A DNA stretch of 64,000 nt, taken from the NCBI GenBank assembly GCA_035192965.1, contig CP136571.1, forward strand, positions 2,863,501 through 2,927,500, given 5' to 3'. Positions 18,570 through 26,231 of the stretch are shown here, piece by piece. The stretch comes from Fuscovulum sp. GTDB lineage: Bacteria > Pseudomonadota > Alphaproteobacteria > Rhodobacterales > Rhodobacteraceae. How positions within the stretch are numbered: position 1 is the stretch's first letter; the number at the start of each line of letters is the position of its first letter. Made by a program: the position numbers and the translations under genes. The notes below the pieces were generated by a model that ran no database searches, was not told where the DNA came from, and saw only the letters and a program-made list of their open reading frames with translations.

Positions 18570-19663
18570 ATGGCATGGTGTCACGTCCCCGGCACGGATT
18601 GTCCCTCTGCGCAGGCGGCGGAGGCCTTGATCTGGGCCTCATGCTCGCCGAGCCCGGCTATCACACCCGCGCCTTTGTCGAATGGGAGGACTGGCCGCGC
18701 GCCGTCCTCATTGCCGCCCAGCGCGCAGGCTATTTCGCCCCGGCCCCGATCTGGACCGATCTGCGCAGCTTCGACGCCCAGCCCTTCCGCGGCGCATTCG
18801 ATGCCGTCCTCGCCGGATATCCCTGCCAGCCCTTCAGCGCCGCGGGCAAACGCGGCGGTGCCGACGATCCTCGCCACCTCTGGCCCGACGTCGCCCGCGT
18901 CATCGGCGAATGCCGCCCCGAATGGGTCTTCCTCGAAAACGTCGCCGGGCACGTCATCCTCGGCCTCGAGACCGTCCTGCGAGAGCTTTGGGGCTTCGGC
19001 TACACGCCTGCGGCGGGCCTGTTCTCGGCGGCAGAGGTCGGCGCGCCGCACGAGCGGCTGCGCATCTTCATCCTGGCCCACACCGATGAGCCTGCATCCC
19101 GAAACCGGCCGCTACAACCCGGCCGGGAACAGCGAATTCGCTGTCGCGGAACTGCGGTTCACCCAGAACGCCGAAGCGCTGGCGCTGGACATAGCGAAAG
19201 CCCTGCCGAACCACTGGCCCACACCGGCAGCACAGAACTGGAAGGGCAGTTCGGAGGCCAGCATCACCCGCACCGACGGCAAGTCCCGGATGGACCTGCT
19301 GCACTACCGGGCGGAGCAGGGCTTCACCCGCCCGGCCCCGGCGACCTTGCCGGATGGGACGCGGTCCTCACCGCACGCCCCGATCTCGCGCCCGCTCTGG
19401 GCTTCGATGATTGCCTCGCATGGGCGCGCCGTCTCTCGGCGGATCCTGAAGAGCCGGTCGCGGCGGCGGCTGAATCCGCTCTTCGTCGGATGGCTGATGG
19501 GCTGGCCCATCGGGCACGCGCTCTGCGCCTGCTCGGCAACGGAGTTCACCCTCTGGCAGCAGCATATGCGTGGCGCTCTCTCGCAGCTGTCCACGGCCTC
19601 GGGCCCGTGGATCTGGCGGCCGACGGATGCGGCCCAGCGCCCAGCCCAGATGGATTTCCTTGA
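18566..19663 (+). CDS. DNA cytosine-5 methyltransferase
   Basis: 365 residues from a GTG that overlaps the previous stop (GTGA). The C5 methyltransferase motifs are present: I (LSLCAGGGGLDLGL, residues 12-25), IV (GYPCQPFS with catalytic C87), VI (FLENV, about 122-126), VIII-like (RLRIFI, about 164-169), and a C-terminal RALRLLGNGVHPLAAAYAW block (motifs IX-X). The region 175-260 is rich in G, P, H and R and looks compositionally odd. That is where a second open frame with its own conserved-looking protein overlaps (19086-19679). It probably protects phage DNA from host restriction. No cognate endonuclease is adjacent. Confidence 0.85.
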   Translation: MNGMVSRPRHGLSLCAGGGGLDLGLMLAEPGYHTRAFVEWEDWPRAVLIAAQRAGYFAPAPIWTDLRSFDAQPFRGAFDAVLAGYPCQPFSAAGKRGGADDPRHLWPDVARVIGECRPEWVFLENVAGHVILGLETVLRELWGFGYTPAAGLFSAAEVGAPHERLRIFILAHTDEPASRNRPLQPGREQRIRCRGTAVHPERRSAGAGHSESPAEPLAHTGSTELEGQFGGQHHPHRRQVPDGPAALPGGAGLHPPGPGDLAGWDAVLTARPDLAPALGFDDCLAWARRLSADPEEPVAAAAESALRRMADGLAHRARALRLLGNGVHPLAAAYAWRSLAAVHGLGPVDLAADGCGPAPSPDGFP

Positions 19664-19679
19664 AGGATTGAAGCCATGA
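19086..19679 (+). CDS. Second-frame protein overlapping the methyltransferase gene
   Basis: 197 residues in the +1 frame relative to the methyltransferase, overlapping it for 578 bases. The segments NHWPTPAAQNWKGSSEASI, DGKSRMDLLHY, RRLNPLFVGWLMGWPIGHAL and TEFTLWQQHMRGAL resemble C-terminal parts I recall from other phage cytosine methyltransferases. Its stop overlaps the next start (ATGA at 19676-19679), which supports real translation. No good ribosome binding site precedes the ATG at 19086, so entry may be by frameshift or reinitiation. It could be an overprinted gene or an alternative methyltransferase C-terminus. Confidence 0.6.
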   Translation: MSLHPETGRYNPAGNSEFAVAELRFTQNAEALALDIAKALPNHWPTPAAQNWKGSSEASITRTDGKSRMDLLHYRAEQGFTRPAPATLPDGTRSSPHAPISRPLWASMIASHGRAVSRRILKSRSRRRLNPLFVGWLMGWPIGHALCACSATEFTLWQQHMRGALSQLSTASGPWIWRPTDAAQRPAQMDFLEGLKP

Positions 19680-20374
19680 GTTTCCACGGCCGCGTCTGCG
19701 GCACCAGGATCAAGCGTGCGCTGGGCGTGCAGGCTGCGCTGGAATGGGCGTTCCGGGTGGAACAGGCGCAGCTGGAACTGCCCCTGCCTCCGGACGTCAC
19801 CGAGGAAGGATTCGGCTTCGGCCTGGAATACGTCCTCCTCCAACGGGCCGTGCTGGGCTGCAAGATCGACGGCGGCCAGCACAAGATCGGCGGCTACACC
19901 CACGAGGACGCCGAAGTGATCGCCGCCACCGTCGCCGGGATCCCCGACAGCCTCGGCGGCAAGCGGATGGCGATCCGCGTCGCCGAATTGGCACGCGCCG
20001 GGCTGACCCCGGACTGGATGCCCGGCGCCGTCCCGCGCTGCGTGCCGACCATCGTCAAGCAGAACCAGCATGGGATGCATGTGGGCGCAATCGTCGTAGG
20101 GACCGAGCGCATCCGTGTGCGTGGCGCGGGTGCCCGTGCGACATGGAAAACCATGGACATCTTGGCCTGCCCTGTCACCTTCTCCCCCCACCCCCATCAG
20201 ATCGAGACCGCCCGGCGGGGCTATGACGACTGGTGGCAGGCACTGGGCTGGGTGCGGGAGGGGCTTACCGAGGGCGGGATGCTCAGGGAGGTAGAGGTGA
20301 CAGGGGCGATGCCGAAGGCGCGACCTTGGCGCGATAGACCATTGCTAAATTCAGCCAAAATGGCCAAAAGATAG
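19676..20374 (+). CDS. Hypothetical phage protein
   Basis: 232 residues. The start overlaps the stop of the second-frame ORF. The protein has a conserved-looking core (GFGFGLEYVLLQRAVLGCKI, GGYTHEDAEVIAATVAG, HQIETARRGYDDWWQALGW) and no membrane segment or known motif that I can name. As the last gene of the early operon before the restriction cluster, a role in DNA metabolism is possible but not shown. Confidence 0.65.
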   Translation: MSFHGRVCGTRIKRALGVQAALEWAFRVEQAQLELPLPPDVTEEGFGFGLEYVLLQRAVLGCKIDGGQHKIGGYTHEDAEVIAATVAGIPDSLGGKRMAIRVAELARAGLTPDWMPGAVPRCVPTIVKQNQHGMHVGAIVVGTERIRVRGAGARATWKTMDILACPVTFSPHPHQIETARRGYDDWWQALGWVREGLTEGGMLREVEVTGAMPKARPWRDRPLLNSAKMAKR

Positions 20375-20398
20375 AGGCCACAGGCCGGGAGCGAGGAA

Positions 20399-20599
20399 AT
20401 GCGAACCCTAAGCGCGAAGGACGCAAAGTACGAGTTCGGGCGGCTGATTGATCTCGCCCGAGCCGAGCCGGTGGCGGTGACAAAGCATGGTCGAGCCGTC
20501 GTCGTGGTAATTGCTGTCGAGGAATACGAGCGGTTAACGGACATTGAAATGGTTAATGAGAATTTCCGCTCGGGCAAGACTAGCGGGACAGATCAATGA
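20399..20599 (+). CDS. Phd/YefM-type antitoxin without adjacent toxin
   Basis: 66 residues matching the N-terminal fold of Phd/YefM antitoxins: SAKDAKYEFGRLIDLARAEP, then VAVTKHGRAVVVVIAVEEYE. These proteins bind DNA as dimers and neutralise a RelE- or Doc-type toxin through a flexible C-terminus. No toxin ORF follows; the next gene is hsdR after 109 bases. The Fic gene at the other end of the prophage is the only Doc-related protein in the window, but it is far away and of another Fic subclass. It may be an orphan or a regulator of the restriction operon. Confidence 0.8.
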   Translation: MRTLSAKDAKYEFGRLIDLARAEPVAVTKHGRAVVVVIAVEEYERLTDIEMVNENFRSGKTSGTDQ

Positions 20600-20708
20600 T
20601 CCGGGCTATTCAAAGATCTCAAATGCTTCCGATTCTGCATATTCCAAACCACGCACCTGCACAATTTGCAGGCAGGAAACTTCTTCTGTCAGAATGGCGT
20701 GATAGCTA

Positions 20709-23700
20709 ATGAGTCTCGCGATGGCCACGAACAGACCCGAACGCGACATTGAAGATGCCCTGATCGCGAAGCTCAAAGAGCTTAAGTACGAGTATCGACC
20801 CGATATTCGTGATCGGGCCACTTTGGAGGCAAACTTCAGGACAAAATTCGAAGAGTTGAATCGCGTCAAGCTCACCGATGGCGAGTTTCAGCGGCTGCAC
20901 GATGATATCGTCACGCCGGATGTTTTTACGGCGGCACGAACCCTGCGCGAGCGGAACAGTTTCACTCGCGATGATGGCACGCCGCTGAACTACACGCTCG
21001 TGAACATCAAGGATTGGTGCAAGAATTCCTTCGAGGTCGTCAACCAGCTCCGGATCAACACGGACAACAGCCACCACCGTTATGACGTCATTCTGCTGAT
21101 CAACGGGGTGCCGGTTGTTCAGATTGAACTGAAGACCCTTGGCATCAGCCCGCGTCGCGCGATGGAGCAGATCGTCGATTACAAGAACGACCCTGGGAAT
21201 GGCTATACCAAGACAATCCTGTGCTTCCTGCAGCTCTTCATCGTCAGCAACCGCGATCGGACGTTTTACTTCGCGAACAACAACGCGCGCCATTTCGCAT
21301 TCAATGCCGAGGAGCGCTTTCTGCCGGTCTATGAGTTCGCAGACGTCGACAACAAGAAGATCGTCCATCTCGACAGTTTCGCCGAAACTTTCCTTGTAAA
21401 GTGCACGCTCGGCCAAACGATCAGCCGGTACATGGTTCTGGTCGCGAGCGAGCAAAAACTGCTGATGATGCGACCGTATCAGGTCTACGCGGTGAAAGCG
21501 ATTGTCGACTCCATCGCCCAGGACTGCGGCAACGGCTACATTTGGCACACGACGGGCAGCGGCAAGACGCTCACCTCCTTCAAGGCGTCAACGCTCTTGA
21601 AGGACAATCCCGACATCGAGAAATGCCTCTTCGTCGTGGATCGCAAGGACCTCGATCGCCAGACACGCGAGGAGTTCAACAAGTTCCAGGAAGGCTGCGT
21701 CGAGGAAAACACCAATACCGCCTCCCTGGTTCGGCGTCTTTTGTCGGACGATTACGCCGACAAGGTCATCGTCTGCACGATCCAGAAGCTTGGCCTCGCG
21801 CTGGACGAAAACAGCAAGCGCAACAAGCAGCAGAAGAAGGACGGAAAGAAGACCTTCAAGGAGCAACTGGCACCCCTGCGCGACAAGCGCATCGCCTTCA
21901 TCTTCGACGAATGTCATCGGTCGCAGTTCGGCGAGAACCACAAGGCCATCAAGGAGTTCTTCCCGCGCGCCCAGCTCTTCGGGTTCACCGGGACGCCCAT
22001 CTTCGATCAGAACGCTGCCCAGCAGAAGATCGAAGACACCCAAGCCAGCATGAAGACCACGGAAGACCTCTTCCAGCAGCGCCTTCACACATACACGATC
22101 ACACACGCCATCGAGGACGGAAACGTCCTCAGGTTCCATGTCGACTATTTCAAGCCGCAAGGCAAAACGTTGCCGAAGCCGGGTGAACCACTGGCCAAGC
22201 GGGCGGTCATCGATGCGATCCTCACGAAACACGACGCGGCCACCGGTCAGCGCCGCTTCAACGCCCTGCTCGCCACCTCGTCGATCAATGACGCCATCGA
22301 GTATCACACCCTCTTCAAAACGATTCAGGCCGAAAAGCTGGCAACGGATCCCAGCTTTCAGCCTCTGAACATCGCATGCGTCTTCTCCCCGCCCGCCGAG
22401 GGCAATCCTGACGTAAAGCAAATCCAGGAAGACTTGCCACAGGAGAAGGAAGACAACGCGGTTGAGCCGGAGAAAAAGAAGGAGGCGCTTAGGGCCATCC
22501 TCGCCGACTACAACGCCCACTACGGCACCAACCACAAGATCAGCGAATTCGATCTGTATTACCAGGACGTGCAGAAACGCATCAAAGATCAGCAATGGCC
22601 GGATTCCGATCTAAGAAAGGCTTACCCCAACCAGCCACACCACAAGATCGACATCACGATTGTCGTAGACATGCTGCTGACCGGCTTCGATTCCAAGTTC
22701 CTTAACACCCTCTATGTCGACAAGAACCTGAAGCATCACGGTCTGATCCAGGCCTTCTCGCGCACCAACCGAGTACTGAACGCCACCAAGCCGTACGGCA
22801 ACATCCTGGACTTCCGGCAGCAGCAGGGCGCGGTCGATGCGGCCATCGCGCTGTTCTCGGGCGAAGCCGCCGCCGAAAAGGCCCGCGAAATCTGGCTGGT
22901 CGACAAGGCACCAGTGGTCATTCAAAAGCTGGAGACCGCCGTCCAGAAGCTTGATACCTTCATGAAATCGCAGGGCCTCGACTGCGCCCCGGAAGCCGTG
23001 CCCAACCTCAAAGGCGACGCGGCACGTGCTGCGTTTATTGAGCACTTCAAAGAGGTCCAGCGGCTCAAGACCCAACTTGACCAGTACACTGACCTTACCG
23101 ACGAAAACCGCAAGACCATCGAACAGGTTCTGCCACGTGACAACCTGCTTGGCTTCCGCGGCGCCTATCTGGAAACAGCCCAGCGCCTTCGAGCCCAGCA
23201 GGGTACGGCCTCGGATAAACCCAGCCAGGACGCCGACCAACTGGACTTTGAGTTCGTCCTCTTCGCCTCGGCCGTCATCGACTATGACTACATCATGGGC
23301 CTGATCGCCCGCTATTCCGATGCGACACCCGGCAAGCAGAAGATGAGCCGCGAGGAGCTGATCGGGCTGATCCAGTCCGACGCCAAGTTCATGGACGAGC
23401 GGGAGGATATCGCGGCCTACATCAACACCCTCAAGGAGGGCCAGGGCCTCAGCGAAAAGGCCATCCGCGAAGGCTACACACGCTTCAAGGCCGAGAAGAA
23501 CGCGGCGGAACTGGCTGGCATCGCGGGCAAGCACGGGCTGGCGACCGAGGCGCTGCAAGGCTTTGTCGATACGATCCTGCAACGCATGATCTTCGACGGC
23601 GAGGCGCTGACCGATCTGATGGAGCCCCTTGACCTGAACTGGAAGGCGCGACGGGTGAAGGAACTGGACCTGATGGCTGACCTGATGCCGCTGCTGCTCA

Positions 23701-23750
23701 AGCGCGCCGCTGGGCGCGAAATCTCGGGGCTCAGTGCCTATGAGCAATGA
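20709..23750 (+). CDS. hsdR: Type I restriction endonuclease subunit R
   Basis: 1013 residues, normal for HsdR. The nuclease domain shows YDVILLINGVPVVQIELKTL (PD-(D/E)xK: D, then E-L-K) at about residues 120-140. The helicase motor follows: HTTGSGKT (Walker A, about 281), DECHRSQFG (about 399), GFTGTPIF, then a VDMLLTGFDSKFLNTLYVDK segment and QAFSRTNRV (motif VI). The style matches the EcoR124/type IC branch. It forms the R2M2S complex that translocates and cuts unmodified DNA. An in-frame ATG at 20721 is an alternative start. Its end overlaps the hsdS start by 11 bases. Confidence 0.95.
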   Translation: MSLAMATNRPERDIEDALIAKLKELKYEYRPDIRDRATLEANFRTKFEELNRVKLTDGEFQRLHDDIVTPDVFTAARTLRERNSFTRDDGTPLNYTLVNIKDWCKNSFEVVNQLRINTDNSHHRYDVILLINGVPVVQIELKTLGISPRRAMEQIVDYKNDPGNGYTKTILCFLQLFIVSNRDRTFYFANNNARHFAFNAEERFLPVYEFADVDNKKIVHLDSFAETFLVKCTLGQTISRYMVLVASEQKLLMMRPYQVYAVKAIVDSIAQDCGNGYIWHTTGSGKTLTSFKASTLLKDNPDIEKCLFVVDRKDLDRQTREEFNKFQEGCVEENTNTASLVRRLLSDDYADKVIVCTIQKLGLALDENSKRNKQQKKDGKKTFKEQLAPLRDKRIAFIFDECHRSQFGENHKAIKEFFPRAQLFGFTGTPIFDQNAAQQKIEDTQASMKTTEDLFQQRLHTYTITHAIEDGNVLRFHVDYFKPQGKTLPKPGEPLAKRAVIDAILTKHDAATGQRRFNALLATSSINDAIEYHTLFKTIQAEKLATDPSFQPLNIACVFSPPAEGNPDVKQIQEDLPQEKEDNAVEPEKKKEALRAILADYNAHYGTNHKISEFDLYYQDVQKRIKDQQWPDSDLRKAYPNQPHHKIDITIVVDMLLTGFDSKFLNTLYVDKNLKHHGLIQAFSRTNRVLNATKPYGNILDFRQQQGAVDAAIALFSGEAAAEKAREIWLVDKAPVVIQKLETAVQKLDTFMKSQGLDCAPEAVPNLKGDAARAAFIEHFKEVQRLKTQLDQYTDLTDENRKTIEQVLPRDNLLGFRGAYLETAQRLRAQQGTASDKPSQDADQLDFEFVLFASAVIDYDYIMGLIARYSDATPGKQKMSREELIGLIQSDAKFMDEREDIAAYINTLKEGQGLSEKAIREGYTRFKAEKNAAELAGIAGKHGLATEALQGFVDTILQRMIFDGEALTDLMEPLDLNWKARRVKELDLMADLMPLLLKRAAGREISGLSAYEQ

Positions 23751-25005
23751 GGTGACATCCTCATCGGCAGCGGGAGGCGGGTCAGTGTTGGAGCCCGAGC
23801 TGCGTTTTCCAGAGTTTTCTGGCCATCCAGTGCAGTATCTGCACCTGGCGGATGCCACGACCGAAAGCACAGAGCGAAACGGTTCCGGCCAAGCCACTGC
23901 ACAAATCATGGGGGTATCCAAGGTCGAGGGCATTGTGCCCATGGAGGAACGCATCGTCGCCGCTGACACGGCGCGGTACAAGTTCGTGCGAAAGGACTGG
24001 TTCGCCTACAATCCGATGCGACTTAACATCGGCTCAATTGCTCGTTGGCAAGGTGACGACGACGTTCTGGTCAGCCCTGACTATGTCGTTTTCAAATGCA
24101 AGAGCAGCGGCCCGCACAGGCTCGATCCTGCTTACCTCGATCACTTCCGGCGCACCGACGCGTGGGAAAATTTTGTCTCGGAAAAGGGCGACGGAAGCGT
24201 TCGCGTTCGCATCTATTACAAGGACCTGGCGCGCCTTCAATTGGCGCTGCCGTCTTTTCCCGAACAACAAAGGATCGCCAAATGTCTGGACACGGCGGAC
24301 GCGCTGATTGCCGCGCAGGGGCGGAAGGTGGAGACGTTGAGGGCCCACAAGAAGGGCTTGATGCAGCAGCTCTTCCCGCAGGAAGGGGAAACCCAACCTC
24401 GCCTCCGCTTCCCCGAATTTCAAAGCATGGAAGAGTGGGCTGAGAGACCTTTGAGAGCCGTCGCTACAATTAACCCACCAAACAGCGGGATTCCCGAATC
24501 GTTTGTATATATCGACCTTGGTTCAGTCGTAGAAGGCAGGCTCACAGCCAAAACAGAAATTGCTCGAGTTGACGCGCCAAGTCGGGCGCAAAGGCTGTTG
24601 AGCGAGGGCGACATAATCTTCCAAATTGTTCGTCCCTATCAGAAAAACAATCTATTTTGCGACTTTGGCGACGATCATGCCTACGTTGCTTCCACAGGAT
24701 ATGCACAAATTAGAGCAAAGTTCAGTAGTCGCTTTCTGTATCAGAGTGTTCACACTGACACGTTTGTCAGTAGGGTCGTCGCGAAATGCACAGGGTCCAG
24801 TTACCCTGCAATCAACGCGTCGGACTTGGCTGAAATTGGCCTATCTCTTCCTCCAACTCTCGCGGAGCAACAGCGCATCGCAGACTGCCTCACCGCCCTC
24901 GATGATCTCATCGCCGCCGAGACCCGAAAGCTCGACACCCTCAAGACCCACAAGAAGGCCCTGATGCAGCAGCTTTTCCCCCAAGTCAGGGAGGATGAAG
25001 CATGA
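23740..25005 (+). CDS. hsdS: Type I restriction specificity subunit S
   Basis: About 421 residues from the ATG at 23740. Two target recognition domains (about 20-170 and 225-360) are each followed by a conserved helical spacer: FPEQQRIAKCLDTADALIAA ... HKKGLMQQLFPQ and LAEQQRIADCLTALDDLIAA ... HKKALMQQLFPQ. Each domain reads one half of a bipartite target. The second domain (24430-24860) is visibly richer in A and T than the rest, consistent with domain exchange by recombination. The stop overlaps the start of the anticodon-nuclease-like gene (ATGA). Confidence 0.93.
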   Translation: MSNEVTSSSAAGGGSVLEPELRFPEFSGHPVQYLHLADATTESTERNGSGQATAQIMGVSKVEGIVPMEERIVAADTARYKFVRKDWFAYNPMRLNIGSIARWQGDDDVLVSPDYVVFKCKSSGPHRLDPAYLDHFRRTDAWENFVSEKGDGSVRVRIYYKDLARLQLALPSFPEQQRIAKCLDTADALIAAQGRKVETLRAHKKGLMQQLFPQEGETQPRLRFPEFQSMEEWAERPLRAVATINPPNSGIPESFVYIDLGSVVEGRLTAKTEIARVDAPSRAQRLLSEGDIIFQIVRPYQKNNLFCDFGDDHAYVASTGYAQIRAKFSSRFLYQSVHTDTFVSRVVAKCTGSSYPAINASDLAEIGLSLPPTLAEQQRIADCLTALDDLIAAETRKLDTLKTHKKALMQQLFPQVREDEA

Positions 25006-26231
25006 GCACCTACAAGAACCTGAAAAGCTTGGTGGGCAGACTTCGCGACGATCTGACCAATCCGACGGGGCCTGTCTCGCTAGTCCTGATCTATGCCTAC
25101 AACCGCACCGGCAAGACCCGCCTGTCGATGGAGTTCAAGGACGCGGGCAAGCGCAAGACCAAGAAGAACCCGACCGGGACGCCCGACACGCTGTATTTCA
25201 ACGCCTTCACCGAGGATCTGTTCGTCTGGGAGAACGACCTCGAAGGCGACAGCGTGCGCCGTCTTCAGCTGAACGAGAAGTCGTCCTTCTTCAACGCGAT
25301 GACGGAACTCGCGCTGGACGAGACCATCGCCCGCTACCTTTCCCGATACGCCGACTTCGAGTTCGACTTCACCTACAAGGACGTTCAGCAGGGAAAGGAT
25401 ACCATCTCCAAGCCAGATTTCGTCAGCTTCCGCAAGGGTGACGAGGCCAACATCAAGGTGTCGCGGGGCGAACAGAACATCTTCATCTGGTGCATCTTCA
25501 TGGCCATCTGCGAACGGATGCTGGATGGGCATGAATCCTATCAGGGGAAGAAGTACCTCTATATCGACGATCCGATCTCGTCGCTGGACGACAACAACGC
25601 GATTTCCGTCGCCTGCGACCTGGCCAAGCTCCTCCGTCGCGCGGCCACACGGAAAGACGCCGACGGCAAGCCTGCCCCGATCAAGGTGATCTTCTCTTCG
25701 CACCATGCGCTGTTCTTTAACGTCATGTGCAACGAAGTGGGTCGGAAGATCGATGACGCGCCTTCGGTCGACCATCGGCGCTATTTCCTGCACCGGCCAA
25801 GTGGCGACGGTACCTATACGCTTCAGGCGACGGAAGACACGCCCTTCTTTCACCATGTGGCCACGCTCGCCGAATTGCAGCGCGCGGCTGATCCGAAGAA
25901 GGGCAAGCTCTACACCTTCCACTTCAATGCCCTGCGCAGTGTCATGGAGAAGACAGCATCGTTCTTCGGCCATCCGAGCATCGCCTTTTGCCTGAAGGCT
26001 CTCGACACCGACGCAGACAGGGCGCTGTTCAATCGTGCCCTGAACCTTTTGAGCCACGGGGCCTATGCCATCCACGAACCCACAGAGATGGGCGAGGACA
26101 ACAAGGAACTGTTTCGCCGCATTCTGCGCGAGTTCGTCACGCGGTTCGAGTTTCACCTTCCGGGCGCCGCTCCGGCCCCACATCCCGCCCCGGCGCCAGC
26201 GCCCGTCCCCCAGGAAGCAACAGCACAATGA
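25002..26231 (+). CDS. PrrC-like anticodon nuclease with ABC-type ATPase domain
   Basis: 409 residues between hsdS and hsdM, overlapping both by four bases. The N-terminal two thirds is an SMC/ABC-type ATPase: AYNRTGKTRLS (Walker A, residues 32-42), SRGEQNIFIW (signature-like, 154-163), YLYIDDPISSLDD (Walker B and D-loop, 185-197) and VIFSSHH (H-loop, 229-235). The C-terminal part has LRSVMEK (R312, E316) and LLSHGAY (H352). This matches the Arg-Glu-His triad of PrrC (Arg320, Glu324, His356) in order and spacing. PrrC cuts tRNA anticodon loops when a phage disables the partner type I enzyme. The tail after residue 385 is a Pro-Ala linker. Target tRNA unknown. Confidence 0.8.
   Translation: MSTYKNLKSLVGRLRDDLTNPTGPVSLVLIYAYNRTGKTRLSMEFKDAGKRKTKKNPTGTPDTLYFNAFTEDLFVWENDLEGDSVRRLQLNEKSSFFNAMTELALDETIARYLSRYADFEFDFTYKDVQQGKDTISKPDFVSFRKGDEANIKVSRGEQNIFIWCIFMAICERMLDGHESYQGKKYLYIDDPISSLDDNNAISVACDLAKLLRRAATRKDADGKPAPIKVIFSSHHALFFNVMCNEVGRKIDDAPSVDHRRYFLHRPSGDGTYTLQATEDTPFFHHVATLAELQRAADPKKGKLYTFHFNALRSVMEKTASFFGHPSIAFCLKALDTDADRALFNRALNLLSHGAYAIHEPTEMGEDNKELFRRILREFVTRFEFHLPGAAPAPHPAPAPAPVPQEATAQ

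Noticed and set aside
22611..23981. 456-codon antisense frame over hsdR
   Set aside because: It has high-GC shadow composition, no recognisable motif, and lies opposite a strongly supported gene.
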